Source of the DNA: Actinoplanes cyaneus
GTDB lineage: Bacteria > Actinomycetota > Actinomycetes > Mycobacteriales > Micromonosporaceae
Assembly (NCBI RefSeq): GCF_016862095.1
Contig: NZ_BOMH01000013.1
Coordinates: 124,001-188,000, forward strand
Length of the DNA stretch: 64,000 nucleotides
Reading direction: 5' to 3'
A program made the position numbers and the translations under genes. How positions within the stretch are numbered: the first letter of the stretch is position 1; every line of letters starts with the position of its first letter. Shown here piece after piece: positions 32,143-39,636 of the stretch. Under the pieces are notes generated by a model that had not been told where the DNA came from, made no database searches, and saw nothing but the letters and a program-made list of their open reading frames with translations.

Positions 32143-33345
32143 GTGACTGAATCCGGCCTGGACGTCCTCACCAAGACCACCACCCGGCTGCGGCGGCCGC
32201 CGGCGCCGGTCGCCCCGCCGCGGCGGGGCCCGGGCGACCGGGTGGCGGTCCTCGACGGGCTGCGGTTGTGCGCCGCGCTGTCGGTGGCCGTCTTCCACTT
32301 CACCGCGATCAACGCCGACCGGCTGTGGGCGGGACACCTGCCCTTCACCCGGCTGACGCAGGCATCCTCGTACGGATGGCTGGGCGTCGAACTGTTCTTC
32401 ATGATCAGCGGCTTCGTCATCTCGATGAGCGCGTGGGGGCGCACGGTCGGCGGGTTCGCCCGGTCGCGGCTGGTCCGGCTCTTCCCCGCCTACTGGCCGG
32501 CGGTCCTGCTCACCGCGGCGGTCGTGACGCTCTGGCCGTCGCTGCACCGGCCGGTCACGGCGCAGCAGGTGGTGGTCAGCCTGACCATGCTGAACGAGCC
32601 GCTCGGGGTGGTGCCGGTCGACCTGTCCTACTGGACGCTGTGGGCCGAAGCCCGGTTCTACCTGCTCTTCGCGATCGTGGTCTGGCTCGGGCCGACCCGG
32701 CGGCGGGTGCTCTGGTTCGGCTACGCCTGGCTGATCGCCTCCGTCGTGGCCGTCAAGTCCGAGCTGCCGGTGCTGGTCACGGTGCTGCAGCCGCCGTACG
32801 CTCCGTACTTCGTGGCCGGCATCGGCTTCTTCCTGATCCACCGGTTCGGCTCGGACCTCCGGCACTGGGGGCTGGTCGCGCTCTCCTGGGGGCTCGGCAT
32901 GTACTCCCTCGGCGCGCGGGTCGCGCAGACCAGCAGGACCGAGCACCGGCAGCTCTCGCTCAGCGTCGCGATGCTGATCGTGACGGCGCTCTTCCTGATG
33001 CTGACCGTGGTCGCGCTCCGCTGGACGGATCGGGTGCGGTGGCGGCCACTGACCACGGCGGGCCTGCTCACCTACCCCTTCTACCTCCTGCACCAGCACA
33101 TCGGCGGGACGATGATCCAGCACCTGCACCGGCTGCCCCCGATCGTCGCGGTCGCCGCCGTCATCGCGATCATGCTGGTCGTCGCGTGGATGCTGCACCG
33201 CTGGATCGAACGCCCGCTGGCCCGCGCGCTCCGGGCCCGCCTCGCCGCGGACGACGCCCCTGCCCCGCCCGCTCAGCGCGGCGTCAGCATTCCAGAGCCT
33301 GAGTGGACAGCCAGCGAGCCAGCGCGGGGCGGTCGACCAGGGTGA
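32143..33345 (+). CDS. Membrane acyltransferase, family 3 (OafA/YrhL-like)
   Basis: 400 residues with about ten membrane helices. Acyltransferase-3 hallmarks are the early VAVFHF (catalytic His), the ELFFMISGFVI segment, RSRLVRLFPAYW and SYWTLWAEARFY. These enzymes O-acetylate sugars or other envelope compounds using acyl-CoA from the cytoplasm. No SGNH domain follows. GTG 32143 is a tentative start, leaving about 40 cytoplasmic residues; later starts are possible. The 3' end overlaps the convergent nuclease gene by 62 bases. Confidence 0.88.
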   Translation: MTESGLDVLTKTTTRLRRPPAPVAPPRRGPGDRVAVLDGLRLCAALSVAVFHFTAINADRLWAGHLPFTRLTQASSYGWLGVELFFMISGFVISMSAWGRTVGGFARSRLVRLFPAYWPAVLLTAAVVTLWPSLHRPVTAQQVVVSLTMLNEPLGVVPVDLSYWTLWAEARFYLLFAIVVWLGPTRRRVLWFGYAWLIASVVAVKSELPVLVTVLQPPYAPYFVAGIGFFLIHRFGSDLRHWGLVALSWGLGMYSLGARVAQTSRTEHRQLSLSVAMLIVTALFLMLTVVALRWTDRVRWRPLTTAGLLTYPFYLLHQHIGGTMIQHLHRLPPIVAVAAVIAIMLVVAWMLHRWIERPLARALRARLAADDAPAPPAQRGVSIPEPEWTASEPARGGRPG

Positions 33346-33865
33346 TCCGGCAGCGCAGCGCCACGTCACGGGCCTGCGCGGTGGGCCGGCCCGTGGTCAC
33401 CAGCAACGCCACCTCCGCCCCGTGGATCTCCCGGGCGGTGCCGGCGAAACGCTGCACGTGCGGGCTGCCCAGATTGCCGGCGAAACGCTTGCACTGCACG
33501 ACCACGCGCCGCCCGTCCGGCGTGCGGCCGACCACGTCGGCGCCCAGGTCGCCGCTGCCGCCGACCACCCGGACCTCGCGGAAGCCGCTCGCCCGCATCA
33601 ACCGGGCGGTGAAATGCTCGAACTGGTCGCCGGTCATGCCGTCGGTGATCGCCACCTCCCGCTCGTGCCCGGCGAGACGTCGCCCGCCGGCGGCCCGCAG
33701 CCAGAACCCGGCGGCCGCGACGACGGCCAGCCCGACCAGGATCAGGGCGGCGGCGACCGGGTGTGCGCGGGCCTGCTGGGCCAGCACGATCAGCACCACG
33801 GCGCAGAGGACGATCAGCACACCCTCGTTGCCGGTTTTGCGTCGCCGGCGTCTGCGTCGAGCCAC
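33284..33865 (-). CDS. Membrane-anchored Mrr-like restriction endonuclease domain protein
   Basis: 193 residues. An Arg-rich N-terminus leads to two adjacent transmembrane helices (IVLCAVVLIVLAQQ and LILVGLAVVAAAGFWL, about 15-60), then a cytoplasmic Mrr_cat domain. Catalytic PD-(D/E)xK residues are visible as GDLGADVV and VVQCKRF (Asp, then Q-x-K). Topoisomerase-like nuclease proteins of this type occur in many actinobacteria and may cut modified or foreign DNA at the membrane. GTG 33865 is preferred because a TACCGT hexamer ends six bases before it (leaderless pattern). Confidence 0.82.
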   Translation of the reverse strand: MARRRRRRRKTGNEGVLIVLCAVVLIVLAQQARAHPVAAALILVGLAVVAAAGFWLRAAGGRRLAGHEREVAITDGMTGDQFEHFTARLMRASGFREVRVVGGSGDLGADVVGRTPDGRRVVVQCKRFAGNLGSPHVQRFAGTAREIHGAEVALLVTTGRPTAQARDVALRCRITLVDRPALARWLSTQALEC

Positions 33866-34011
33866 ACCTGCACGGTAGGCGACGGGTACGACACTTCCGG
33901 TGACCCGAGCGGCGCCCGCTCCGTGACAACCGGGCCGTCGCACCAGTCAATCCGCCGCGCCCCCGCGCCCCCGCGCCTCCCGCGTGCCTCCCGCGCCCGT
34001 CGCACCTGACC

Positions 34012-34075
34012 CCGCACCCCGCGCCCGCCGCACCCCGCGCCCGCCGCACCCCGCGCCCGTCGCACCTCGCGCCCG
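34012..34075. repeat. 16-bp tandem repeat, four copies
   Basis: CCGCACCCCGCGCCCG three times exactly (34012, 34028, 34044) and a fourth copy with two changes (34060-34075). It is a minisatellite in non-coding DNA. Confidence 0.9.
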
Positions 34076-34153
34076 CCGCGCTGCCCGCGCCGCGCTTGCC
34101 GGCTGCGATGTGCTGCGCCTGGCTCGAGAGCGACCCGGGTCACAAAGAGTGGC

Positions 34154-34208
34154 AAGAGGCCGATGGCCTCTTATGCTGGGACTCGTAAGGTTCCGCTGGC
34201 CTCTTATG
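34154..34208. promoter_or_regulatory. Operator-like palindrome and direct repeats far upstream of the SDR-TetR pair
   Basis: AAGAGGCC-GAT-GGCCTCTT (34154-34172) is a perfect inverted repeat. TGGCCTCTTATG occurs at 34164-34175 and again at 34197-34208. The symmetry fits a dimeric regulator, but the distance to the next start (about 360 bases) is long. Confidence 0.35.
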
Positions 34209-34257
34209 AGAAGGGTCCGGAGATGTCACCGATCAAGCCGTGCGGGTCGCGGTTTCC

Positions 34258-34310
34258 GGCTGGTGCTGAGGGTCGTCAGGAGGCACGAATGACGACCCTC
34301 AGCACCAGCC
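34258..34310 (+). repeat. Perfect 21-bp hairpin with Shine-Dalgarno and ATG in its loop
   Basis: Arms 34258-34278 and 34290-34310 are exact reverse complements. The 11-base loop contains the AGGAGG-type Shine-Dalgarno, and an ATG begins at its last base (34289). That ATG is in frame with the SDR gene with no stop between, giving a 92-residue Arg-rich extension if used. It is either a translational control element or a mobile remnant. Confidence 0.7.
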
Positions 34311-34437
34311 GGGAGAAGCGGGCGCCCCGCCGCCGTGCCCACCGGCCACGTCGCGGACTTCGACGGGCAGGAGCGGCGCGGCGGGCGGGGGCCGTCGACG
34401 GGTCTGCTGCTCTGACCGTGCCCACCCACGGACATCG

Positions 34438-34492
34438 CCCTTGCGGGTTTCGCGTTCTGGGCCGCCCCGCGGCCCTGCGAAGCCCGCAAGGG
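34438..34492 (+). terminator. Hairpin in the leader of the SDR gene
   Basis: CCCTTGCGGGTTTCGC (34438-34453) pairs with GCGAAGCCCGCAAGGG (34477-34492) with one G-U pair; inner bases GGGCCG/CGGCCC extend it. There is no T run, so attenuator or protein-binding hairpin are alternatives to terminator. Confidence 0.45.
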
Positions 34493-34564
34493 TCCCCGCG
34501 GGAGCGACGATCCGGACCACAGCGGAGGCAGGCAATGAAGAAGTTGACCTTGAAGGAGAGCACC

Positions 34565-35395
34565 ATGAGCAACGTCTGGCTGATCACCGGGAGCTCGCGT
34601 GGGCTGGGGCGGCAGATCGCCGAGTCCGTGCTGGCGGCGGGGCACCGGGTGGTCGCGACCGCGCGGCGGCCCGAGCAGCTCGGCGAGCTGGTCGCGAGGT
34701 ATGGGGACCGGGTGCGGGCGGTCGCGCTCGACGTCACCGATCCGCGGGCGGCGAGCAATGCGGTGACCGTGGCGGTGGAGGCGTTCGGGCGGCTGGACGT
34801 GCTGGTCAACAACGCCGGGTATGCGGATGTCGCGGCGATCGAGGAGATGCCGCTGGACGAGTTCCGGGCGCAGATCGAGGCGAACTTCTTCGGGGTGGTG
34901 AACGTGACCCGCGCGGCGCTGCCGATCATGCGCGGTCAGCGGAGCGGGCACATCGTCCAGATCTCATCGGTCGGCGGGCGGGTCGGCGGGCCGGGGCTCG
35001 GCGCCTACCAGTCGGCGAAGTGGGCGGTCGGCGGCTTCTCCGAGGTGCTGTCGCGGGAGGTGGCGCCGTTCGGGATCCGGGTCACCGTCGCCGAGCCGGG
35101 CGGCATGCGCACGGACTGGGCCGGCACGTCGATGACCACGCATCCGATCGGTGCGGACTACCGTCCGGTGATCGAGCCAGTCGTGGCCCGCATGCGCGCC
35201 GCCGACGGCAGTCAGCCGGGTGACCCGGTCCGCGTCGCCGAGGTGCTGATCGACGTGGCCGCGCACCCGGAGCCGCCGCTGCACCTGCTGCTCGGCGCGG
35301 ACGCGGTCGCCGTCGCCGGCGCGCAGGCCGAGCGCCTCGCGGCGGCCGACGCCGAGTGGCGGACGGTGAGCGAGTCGGTGACCTATGCCGGGTAA
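34565..35395 (+). CDS. Short-chain dehydrogenase/reductase
   Basis: 276 residues of the classical SDR family. The NAD(P) motif is TGSSRGLGRQI (about 8-18), followed by NNAG at about 80. The catalytic Ser is in ISSVGG, and the Tyr/Lys pair in AYQSAKWAVGG (YxxxK). An Arg after the glycine motif and ARRPEQ suggest NADPH. Substrate unknown. ATG 34565 is chosen for AAGGAGAG; ATG 34535 and ATG 34289 are in frame upstream. It is followed 11 bases later by a TetR-type gene, so the pair is probably autoregulated. Confidence 0.93.
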   Translation: MSNVWLITGSSRGLGRQIAESVLAAGHRVVATARRPEQLGELVARYGDRVRAVALDVTDPRAASNAVTVAVEAFGRLDVLVNNAGYADVAAIEEMPLDEFRAQIEANFFGVVNVTRAALPIMRGQRSGHIVQISSVGGRVGGPGLGAYQSAKWAVGGFSEVLSREVAPFGIRVTVAEPGGMRTDWAGTSMTTHPIGADYRPVIEPVVARMRAADGSQPGDPVRVAEVLIDVAAHPEPPLHLLLGADAVAVAGAQAERLAAADAEWRTVSESVTYAG

Positions 35396-35406
35396 CGTCT
35401 CGGGCG

Positions 35407-36066
35407 ATGAGCTCTGACCTGGACTTCCGGCGTGCCCGCAGCCCCGAGCAGCGGGAGGCCCGCCGCCGCGTCATCCTCGGCGTGGCGGCGGACCTGTTGG
35501 GTGAGATGCCGCTGAGCGAGATCAGCCTGCGGGAGCTGGCCCGCCGCGTCGGGCTGTCGAAGACGAACGTGGTGCGGTATTTCGAGACGCGGGAAGCGGT
35601 CTTCTTCGCCCTGCTCCTCCAGTCGATGTCGGACTGGCTGGACGATCTGCCCGCGGAACTGGACGCGGAGCGGGTCCCGGAGTCGCTGGCGGAGTCGCTC
35701 GGGCGGCGGCCGCTGATCTGCGAATTGTGGAGCGCGCTCGGCAGCGAGCTGGAACGCAACATCTCCGCGGCGGCGGCCCTGGAGTTCAAGCTGGCCCACG
35801 GCGCGCTGCAAGGGCGCCTCGCGGCGCTGCTCACCGAGCGCCTGACCGGGTTCGGTGAGGCGGCCGCGCGCGAGTTCGTGGCGATGACGATTCTGCTGGT
35901 GGCAGGCTTGTGGCCGTTCGCGAACCCGGCGCCGTCGGTGGCCGAGGCGCTGCTCGACGCCCGGCTCGCGCCATCCCGGGTGGACTTCCCGGTGCGGCTG
36001 GGCCGGGCCCTGCGCATCGTTCTCGACGGCCTGCCGGCGACCGGGGCCGAGTCGCTCTCACCCTGA
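35407..36066 (+). CDS. TetR-family transcriptional regulator
   Basis: 219 residues. The N-terminal TetR helix-turn-helix reads SLRELARRVGLSKTNVVRYFETREAVF, seen as SLRELARRVGLSKTNVVRYF at about 40-60. The C-terminal helical domain is a ligand-binding domain of unknown specificity. It is co-transcribed with the SDR and probably represses the pair until a substrate or toxic compound binds. It ends before a strong bidirectional terminator. Confidence 0.9.
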   Translation: MSSDLDFRRARSPEQREARRRVILGVAADLLGEMPLSEISLRELARRVGLSKTNVVRYFETREAVFFALLLQSMSDWLDDLPAELDAERVPESLAESLGRRPLICELWSALGSELERNISAAAALEFKLAHGALQGRLAALLTERLTGFGEAAAREFVAMTILLVAGLWPFANPAPSVAEALLDARLAPSRVDFPVRLGRALRIVLDGLPATGAESLSP

Positions 36067-36107
36067 TGCCGCAGGCTGCGCCGGCCGGACCGGACATCCT
36101 GCGGCGG

Positions 36108-36148
36108 CCGGGCGATCGGCTGCACGTCCGGGCCAGCCGATCGCCCGG
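36108..36148. terminator. Bidirectional terminator between tetR and the GGDEF gene
   Basis: Perfect 15-bp inverted repeat CCGGGCGATCGGCTG / CAGCCGATCGCCCGG with an 11-base loop, between convergent stops at 36066 and 36153. Confidence 0.75.
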
Positions 36149-36152
36149 AGGG

Positions 36153-37583
36153 TCAAGCGCCGGCGAGCACCCAGCGACCCCGGCCGCTGCGCTTCGCCTC
36201 GTACATCGCCGCGTCGGCGGCGCGCAGTGCCTGCCGCTCCCCGGCGGTCTCCCCGGCGCCGTAGGCCGCGATGCCGACGCTCGTGCCGACTTCCAGCAGC
36301 GCGCCCCGGAACGGGATCGGCTCGGCGAGGTCACCGACGATCCGGTCGGCGAGCCGGACCGCGTGGTCGGCCGGCAGGTTCGGGCAGAACAGTACGAACT
36401 CGTCGCCGCCGAGCCGGACGACCAGGTCACCGGCGCGCACGGCGGCGGACAGCCGCTGTGCGACGGTGGTCAGCACCAGGTCACCGGCCTCGTGCCCGTA
36501 CAGGTCGTTGACCTGCTTGAACCCGTCCAGGTCCAGGTAGAGAACGGCGACCGGGCCGGAGCCACGCGGAAGGGTGCGGTCCATCTCGTCGGTGAGCACC
36601 GAGCGGTTGGCCAGCCCGGTCAGCGGATCGTGCCGCGCCTGATAGGTCAGCTGCGCCTGGGCTCGTTCCTGCTCGCGTACGGCCAGGGTGAACCGGGTCA
36701 GGACGAAGACGGTGCTGACCCCGGTGGCGATCAGGGTGGCGACCGCGTTCTTCGCCAGTCCGTCCTCGACCGCGGTGAGCACCGGCGCGGTCAGGAAGGC
36801 CACGCCGAGGAACAGCACCCGCGACGGGTGCAGGACCCGCACCTGAGCGCTGGGCCGGGTCAGTTCGTCGCGGCGCGGGTGCAGGCAGGCCGCGGTGAGC
36901 AGCGCGTTGCCCAGCATTATCAGCGCGCCGTCGCGAGCCACCAGGTCCTGCGGAAGGAAGTACGGCCCGATGTTGGTGGTCAGGTCGATCGCCAGGTACA
37001 GGACCACCGCGGCGAACAGCAGGCGGGTCGGGGTGCCTCGGGTGCCCGGCGACAGCGCGATGAACAGCAGCGCGGCAAGCAGCACCACATCGGCCACGGG
37101 GTACGACGCGGGCAGCACCGAGTCGGCGATCGATAGACCGTCGCCCAGGGCCGGCTGGATCAGGAACTGCCAGCTGAGCAGCGCGGCCGCGCCGGCCAGG
37201 GTGAGCGCGTCGAGCACCGCGCCGCCCAGCCGGCCGGGCGCCCGACGGCGGGCCATCATGATCAGCGCCACGGTGAGGACCGCGTAGCCGCCGAGCCAGC
37301 AGGCGTCCGAGACGCCGGCCGACGGAATCTCGGACAGGTAGTAGTAGGCCAGTTCGACGGCGTCGCCGGTGAACCACAGCGTCTGCGTCACGGCGACCAG
37401 GACCCACGGCCGTCGCTGGGCGCCCGGTGGCACCCGCCGCACCGCCAGCCAGGCGACGACGCTGAGCGCGCCGTAAAGAAGTGGGTAGAAGACGTTGCCG
37501 AACGTCGAGTTGTAGGTCACCGTCGCGACCGCGACGGCGACGGCGGCGGCGCCCAGGAACGCCCATATCTTGCGTGGTGCCAT
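36153..37583 (-). CDS. Membrane GGDEF protein (probable diguanylate cyclase)
   Basis: 476 residues. About nine or ten hydrophobic helices fill residues 1-305 as an integral membrane sensor of unknown ligand. A cytoplasmic GGDEF domain follows (about 315-476): DPLTGLANR, LYLDLDGFKQVND and the intact active-site loop RLGGDEFVLF. An RxxD inhibitory site is not obvious. It should make cyclic di-GMP. No EAL domain is attached. ATG 37583 lies just after a GATACC hexamer, suggesting a leaderless mRNA; the frame is open further upstream but without support. Confidence 0.9.
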   Translation of the reverse strand: MAPRKIWAFLGAAAVAVAVATVTYNSTFGNVFYPLLYGALSVVAWLAVRRVPPGAQRRPWVLVAVTQTLWFTGDAVELAYYYLSEIPSAGVSDACWLGGYAVLTVALIMMARRRAPGRLGGAVLDALTLAGAAALLSWQFLIQPALGDGLSIADSVLPASYPVADVVLLAALLFIALSPGTRGTPTRLLFAAVVLYLAIDLTTNIGPYFLPQDLVARDGALIMLGNALLTAACLHPRRDELTRPSAQVRVLHPSRVLFLGVAFLTAPVLTAVEDGLAKNAVATLIATGVSTVFVLTRFTLAVREQERAQAQLTYQARHDPLTGLANRSVLTDEMDRTLPRGSGPVAVLYLDLDGFKQVNDLYGHEAGDLVLTTVAQRLSAAVRAGDLVVRLGGDEFVLFCPNLPADHAVRLADRIVGDLAEPIPFRGALLEVGTSVGIAAYGAGETAGERQALRAADAAMYEAKRSGRGRWVLAGA

Positions 37584-37690
37584 GGCGTTGGTATCGGCAC
37601 GGTTGCAGCGCTGCTCTGGGCAATGGCGAATGACGTGCGTCACATCATTTTCTGCTCGGACCTGCGTCGGCCGGCGAGCGCGCGACGCCG

Positions 37691-38137
37691 TCAGGCGGAC
37701 CAGAAGACCTCGACACGGGAGGCGTCGTCCCGATCGATGACGCACTGGAACTCGGTGGTGCCGGCACCGACGCGGCCGGCCTGGACGGAGTTCAGCGAGT
37801 CTCGGATCGTGGCTGCGTACCCGGCGCCGTCCGACGGCTGGACCTGGAGCTCGAACTCGTAGACCGTCTTGTCGTTGATGATCGATCCGGTGTCCTGGAC
37901 CGACAGCACGGCCGCGGTGCAGGGACGGCCGTCGCGGATCTCCTCATCGCTGAGGTGATCGACGCCTATCGACGTGTAGATCAGCCAGATGAAACCGCCG
38001 ATGCATCCGAGGAACGCGAGGACGCCCGCGCCGATCAGAATGGGGAGCCGGTTGAACCGCCTGGTATTCGACTCCGGCACCGATATCGACCTTTCACCCA
38101 CCGCCTGGACGCTGCTGCCGAAAGGATCGTCACTCAC
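37691..38137 (-). CDS. Single-pass membrane protein of unknown function
   Basis: 148 residues. A cytoplasmic stretch of 30 residues is followed by one transmembrane helix (LPILIGAGVLAFLGCIGGFIWLIY) and a soluble domain of about 85 residues. The soluble part (AAVLSVQDTGSIIND, YEFELQVQPSDGAGYAA, CVIDRDDASRVEVFW) reads as a small beta barrel like those in short actinobacterial proteins described as DUF3592/SHOCT-associated. I do not recognise a function. GTG 38137 start. It is 107 bases from the GGDEF gene on the same strand; joint transcription is possible. Confidence 0.7.
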   Translation of the reverse strand: MSDDPFGSSVQAVGERSISVPESNTRRFNRLPILIGAGVLAFLGCIGGFIWLIYTSIGVDHLSDEEIRDGRPCTAAVLSVQDTGSIINDKTVYEFELQVQPSDGAGYAATIRDSLNSVQAGRVGAGTTEFQCVIDRDDASRVEVFWSA

Positions 38138-38245
38138 CGGGGAGTTGATCAGTATTCGGATTGACGGAGAAGCGTCTCGACCATGAACAATCGGCTCCGG
38201 CAGGCCCGCGGGCGATCAGGAGCCGGCTCGGCCCTGCCCCCGTGT

Positions 38246-39073
38246 TCACTCGAAAGCCGCGGCGTTGCGTGCGGCCCAGGCGGCGAACGTGCGGGGCGGG
38301 CGGCCGAGAACGGCCTCGACGTCGGGGCTCACCTGTCGTTCGGCCGGTTTCGGCGTGCCGAGGATGGCCAGGGTGCTCTCCACCACCGGCTCGGGCATGA
38401 ACCGCAGCATCCGTGCCCGGGCCTCGGCCGGGCTCAGCTCGACGAATCGCACCGGTTCGCCCAGGGCGTCGGCGATTGCCGAAGCCTGCTGCCGGGGTGA
38501 GATCAAGGCCGGCCCGGTCAGCACGTACGCCTTGCCGGCGTGGCCGTCCTCCAGGAGTGCCGCGGCGGCCACCGCGGCGATGTCGTCCGGGTCGACGGGC
38601 GGCAGGGCGACGTCGCCGAACGGGGCGGCGATCATCCGCTCGGCCCGGACCGATTCCGCCCAGGCCAGCGTGTTCGAGTGGAAGCCGCTGGGACGCAGCA
38701 GTGTCCATTCCAGGTCCGACCGCGTGACGGGCTTCTCCAGATCATCGGGATGGCTCCCGGTCGCGACGCCCTGCGAGGAGAGCAGGACGATGCGGCGAAT
38801 TCCGGCGGCCCGTGCGGCATCGAGGACGGCGCCGACATCGCCACCGGCCGACACGAAGTCGCCCGAGGTCAGCACGAAAAGCTTGTCGGCGCCGTCGAGA
38901 ACCGGCGGCAGTGTTCGTGCATCGGCCAGATCGGCCTGCCGGAACGGCACCCCCGCCGGGACGTCCCGCCCGGTGATCCGCCGGGACACCGCTGTCACCT
39001 TCTCGCTGGCCGCGACGAGCGCCCGTACCAGCGGTCGTCCCACATTTCCGGTCGCCCCGGTCACCACGATCAT
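38246..39073 (-). CDS. NmrA-like NAD(P)H-binding oxidoreductase
   Basis: 275 residues, an atypical SDR. The N-terminal GATGNVGRP motif binds NAD(P). KLFVLTSG and RIVLLSSQGV strands follow, and the YxxxK active site is absent, as in NmrA/QorB-like proteins that act as redox sensors or quinone reductases. ATG 39073 has GGGGAG upstream. It is divergent from an HxlR regulator, the common arrangement in which the regulator controls the reductase in response to quinones or aldehydes. Confidence 0.88.
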   Translation of the reverse strand: MIVVTGATGNVGRPLVRALVAASEKVTAVSRRITGRDVPAGVPFRQADLADARTLPPVLDGADKLFVLTSGDFVSAGGDVGAVLDAARAAGIRRIVLLSSQGVATGSHPDDLEKPVTRSDLEWTLLRPSGFHSNTLAWAESVRAERMIAAPFGDVALPPVDPDDIAAVAAAALLEDGHAGKAYVLTGPALISPRQQASAIADALGEPVRFVELSPAEARARMLRFMPEPVVESTLAILGTPKPAERQVSPDVEAVLGRPPRTFAAWAARNAAAFE

Positions 39074-39128
39074 GGTCACTCCCCTTGTCGAGTTCTTTTT
39101 GCTCGACGAAGCTAACAGCGCCGTGATA

Positions 39129-39140
39129 GTAGGTACCTAC
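39129..39140. promoter_or_regulatory. Palindromic operator in the nmrA/hxlR divergon
   Basis: GTAGGTACCTAC, perfect over 12 bases, lies in the 94-bp gap between the divergent genes. HxlR-type regulators bind short palindromes of this kind next to their own gene. Confidence 0.6.
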
Positions 39141-39167
39141 AGGAAAGTATTGGGGAGAGGGCTCATA

Positions 39168-39548
39168 GTGACGCACGACATTCCCCCGGAACAGGCCTGT
39201 CCGATCGCGCCGGTGGTCGATCTCGTCTTCAGTAGATGGACCACTCCGATCCTCTGGGCACTCCACGAATACGGGCGGCATCGGTTCGTGGAACTGGAAC
39301 GCCGGATCAGCACGATCACGCCCAAGGTGCTCACCCAGCGGTTGCGGCAACTGGAGCGTGACGGGCTCGTCGTGCGTACTTATCATCCGGAGGTCCCGCC
39401 GCGCGTGGAGTATGAGATCAGCGAGCTGGGCCGCAGCCTGGCCCCACTGTTCGCGACCCTCGCCGGGTGGTCGGGCAACCTGAAGGAGGTCGAGCGGGCC
39501 CGGGAGAGTTACGACTCCCGGCAGCACGCCGGTGGTCGCCGGCCCTGA
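39168..39548 (+). CDS. HxlR-family transcriptional regulator
   Basis: 126 residues. The winged helix-turn-helix is typical: CPIAPVVDLVFSRWTTPILWAL start, RFVELERRISTITPKVLTQRLRQLERDGLV recognition region (seen as ITPKVLTQRLRQLERDGLV) and the wing PPRVEYEISELG. A single Cys near the N-terminus (CPIAP) is in the position used for redox sensing in this family. It probably controls itself and the divergent NmrA-like gene. GTG 39168 follows GGGGAGAGG. Confidence 0.92.
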   Translation: MTHDIPPEQACPIAPVVDLVFSRWTTPILWALHEYGRHRFVELERRISTITPKVLTQRLRQLERDGLVVRTYHPEVPPRVEYEISELGRSLAPLFATLAGWSGNLKEVERARESYDSRQHAGGRRP

Positions 39549-39580
39549 CGCCGCCCGGAACCTCGTCGTTCCGGGCGGCG
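39549..39580. terminator. Bidirectional terminator between hxlR and the GH81 gene
   Basis: Perfect 13-bp stem CGCCGCCCGGAAC / GTTCCGGGCGGCG with a CTCGTC loop, directly after the hxlR stop. Confidence 0.8.
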
Positions 39581-39636
39581 CGGTCAGGCCGGCCGATGCG
39601 GCGGGGCCGCCGCCGGCGGATGGTCGGGTCGCGCTC

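Larger units (their letters stand above)
33866..34564. other. 699-bp intergenic region rich in repeats and hairpins
   Basis: No confident gene. It holds a 16-bp tandem repeat (34012-34075), a 19-bp palindrome with two 12-bp direct repeats (34154-34208), a 21-bp perfect hairpin (34258-34310) and a 16-bp hairpin (34438-34492). A frame open from 34163 runs into the SDR gene and is Arg-rich; it is more likely leader than protein. Confidence 0.6.

Noticed and set aside
34012-34075. CRISPR-like array
   Set aside because: Repeats are 16 bp, directly adjacent and without spacers; it is a simple tandem repeat.
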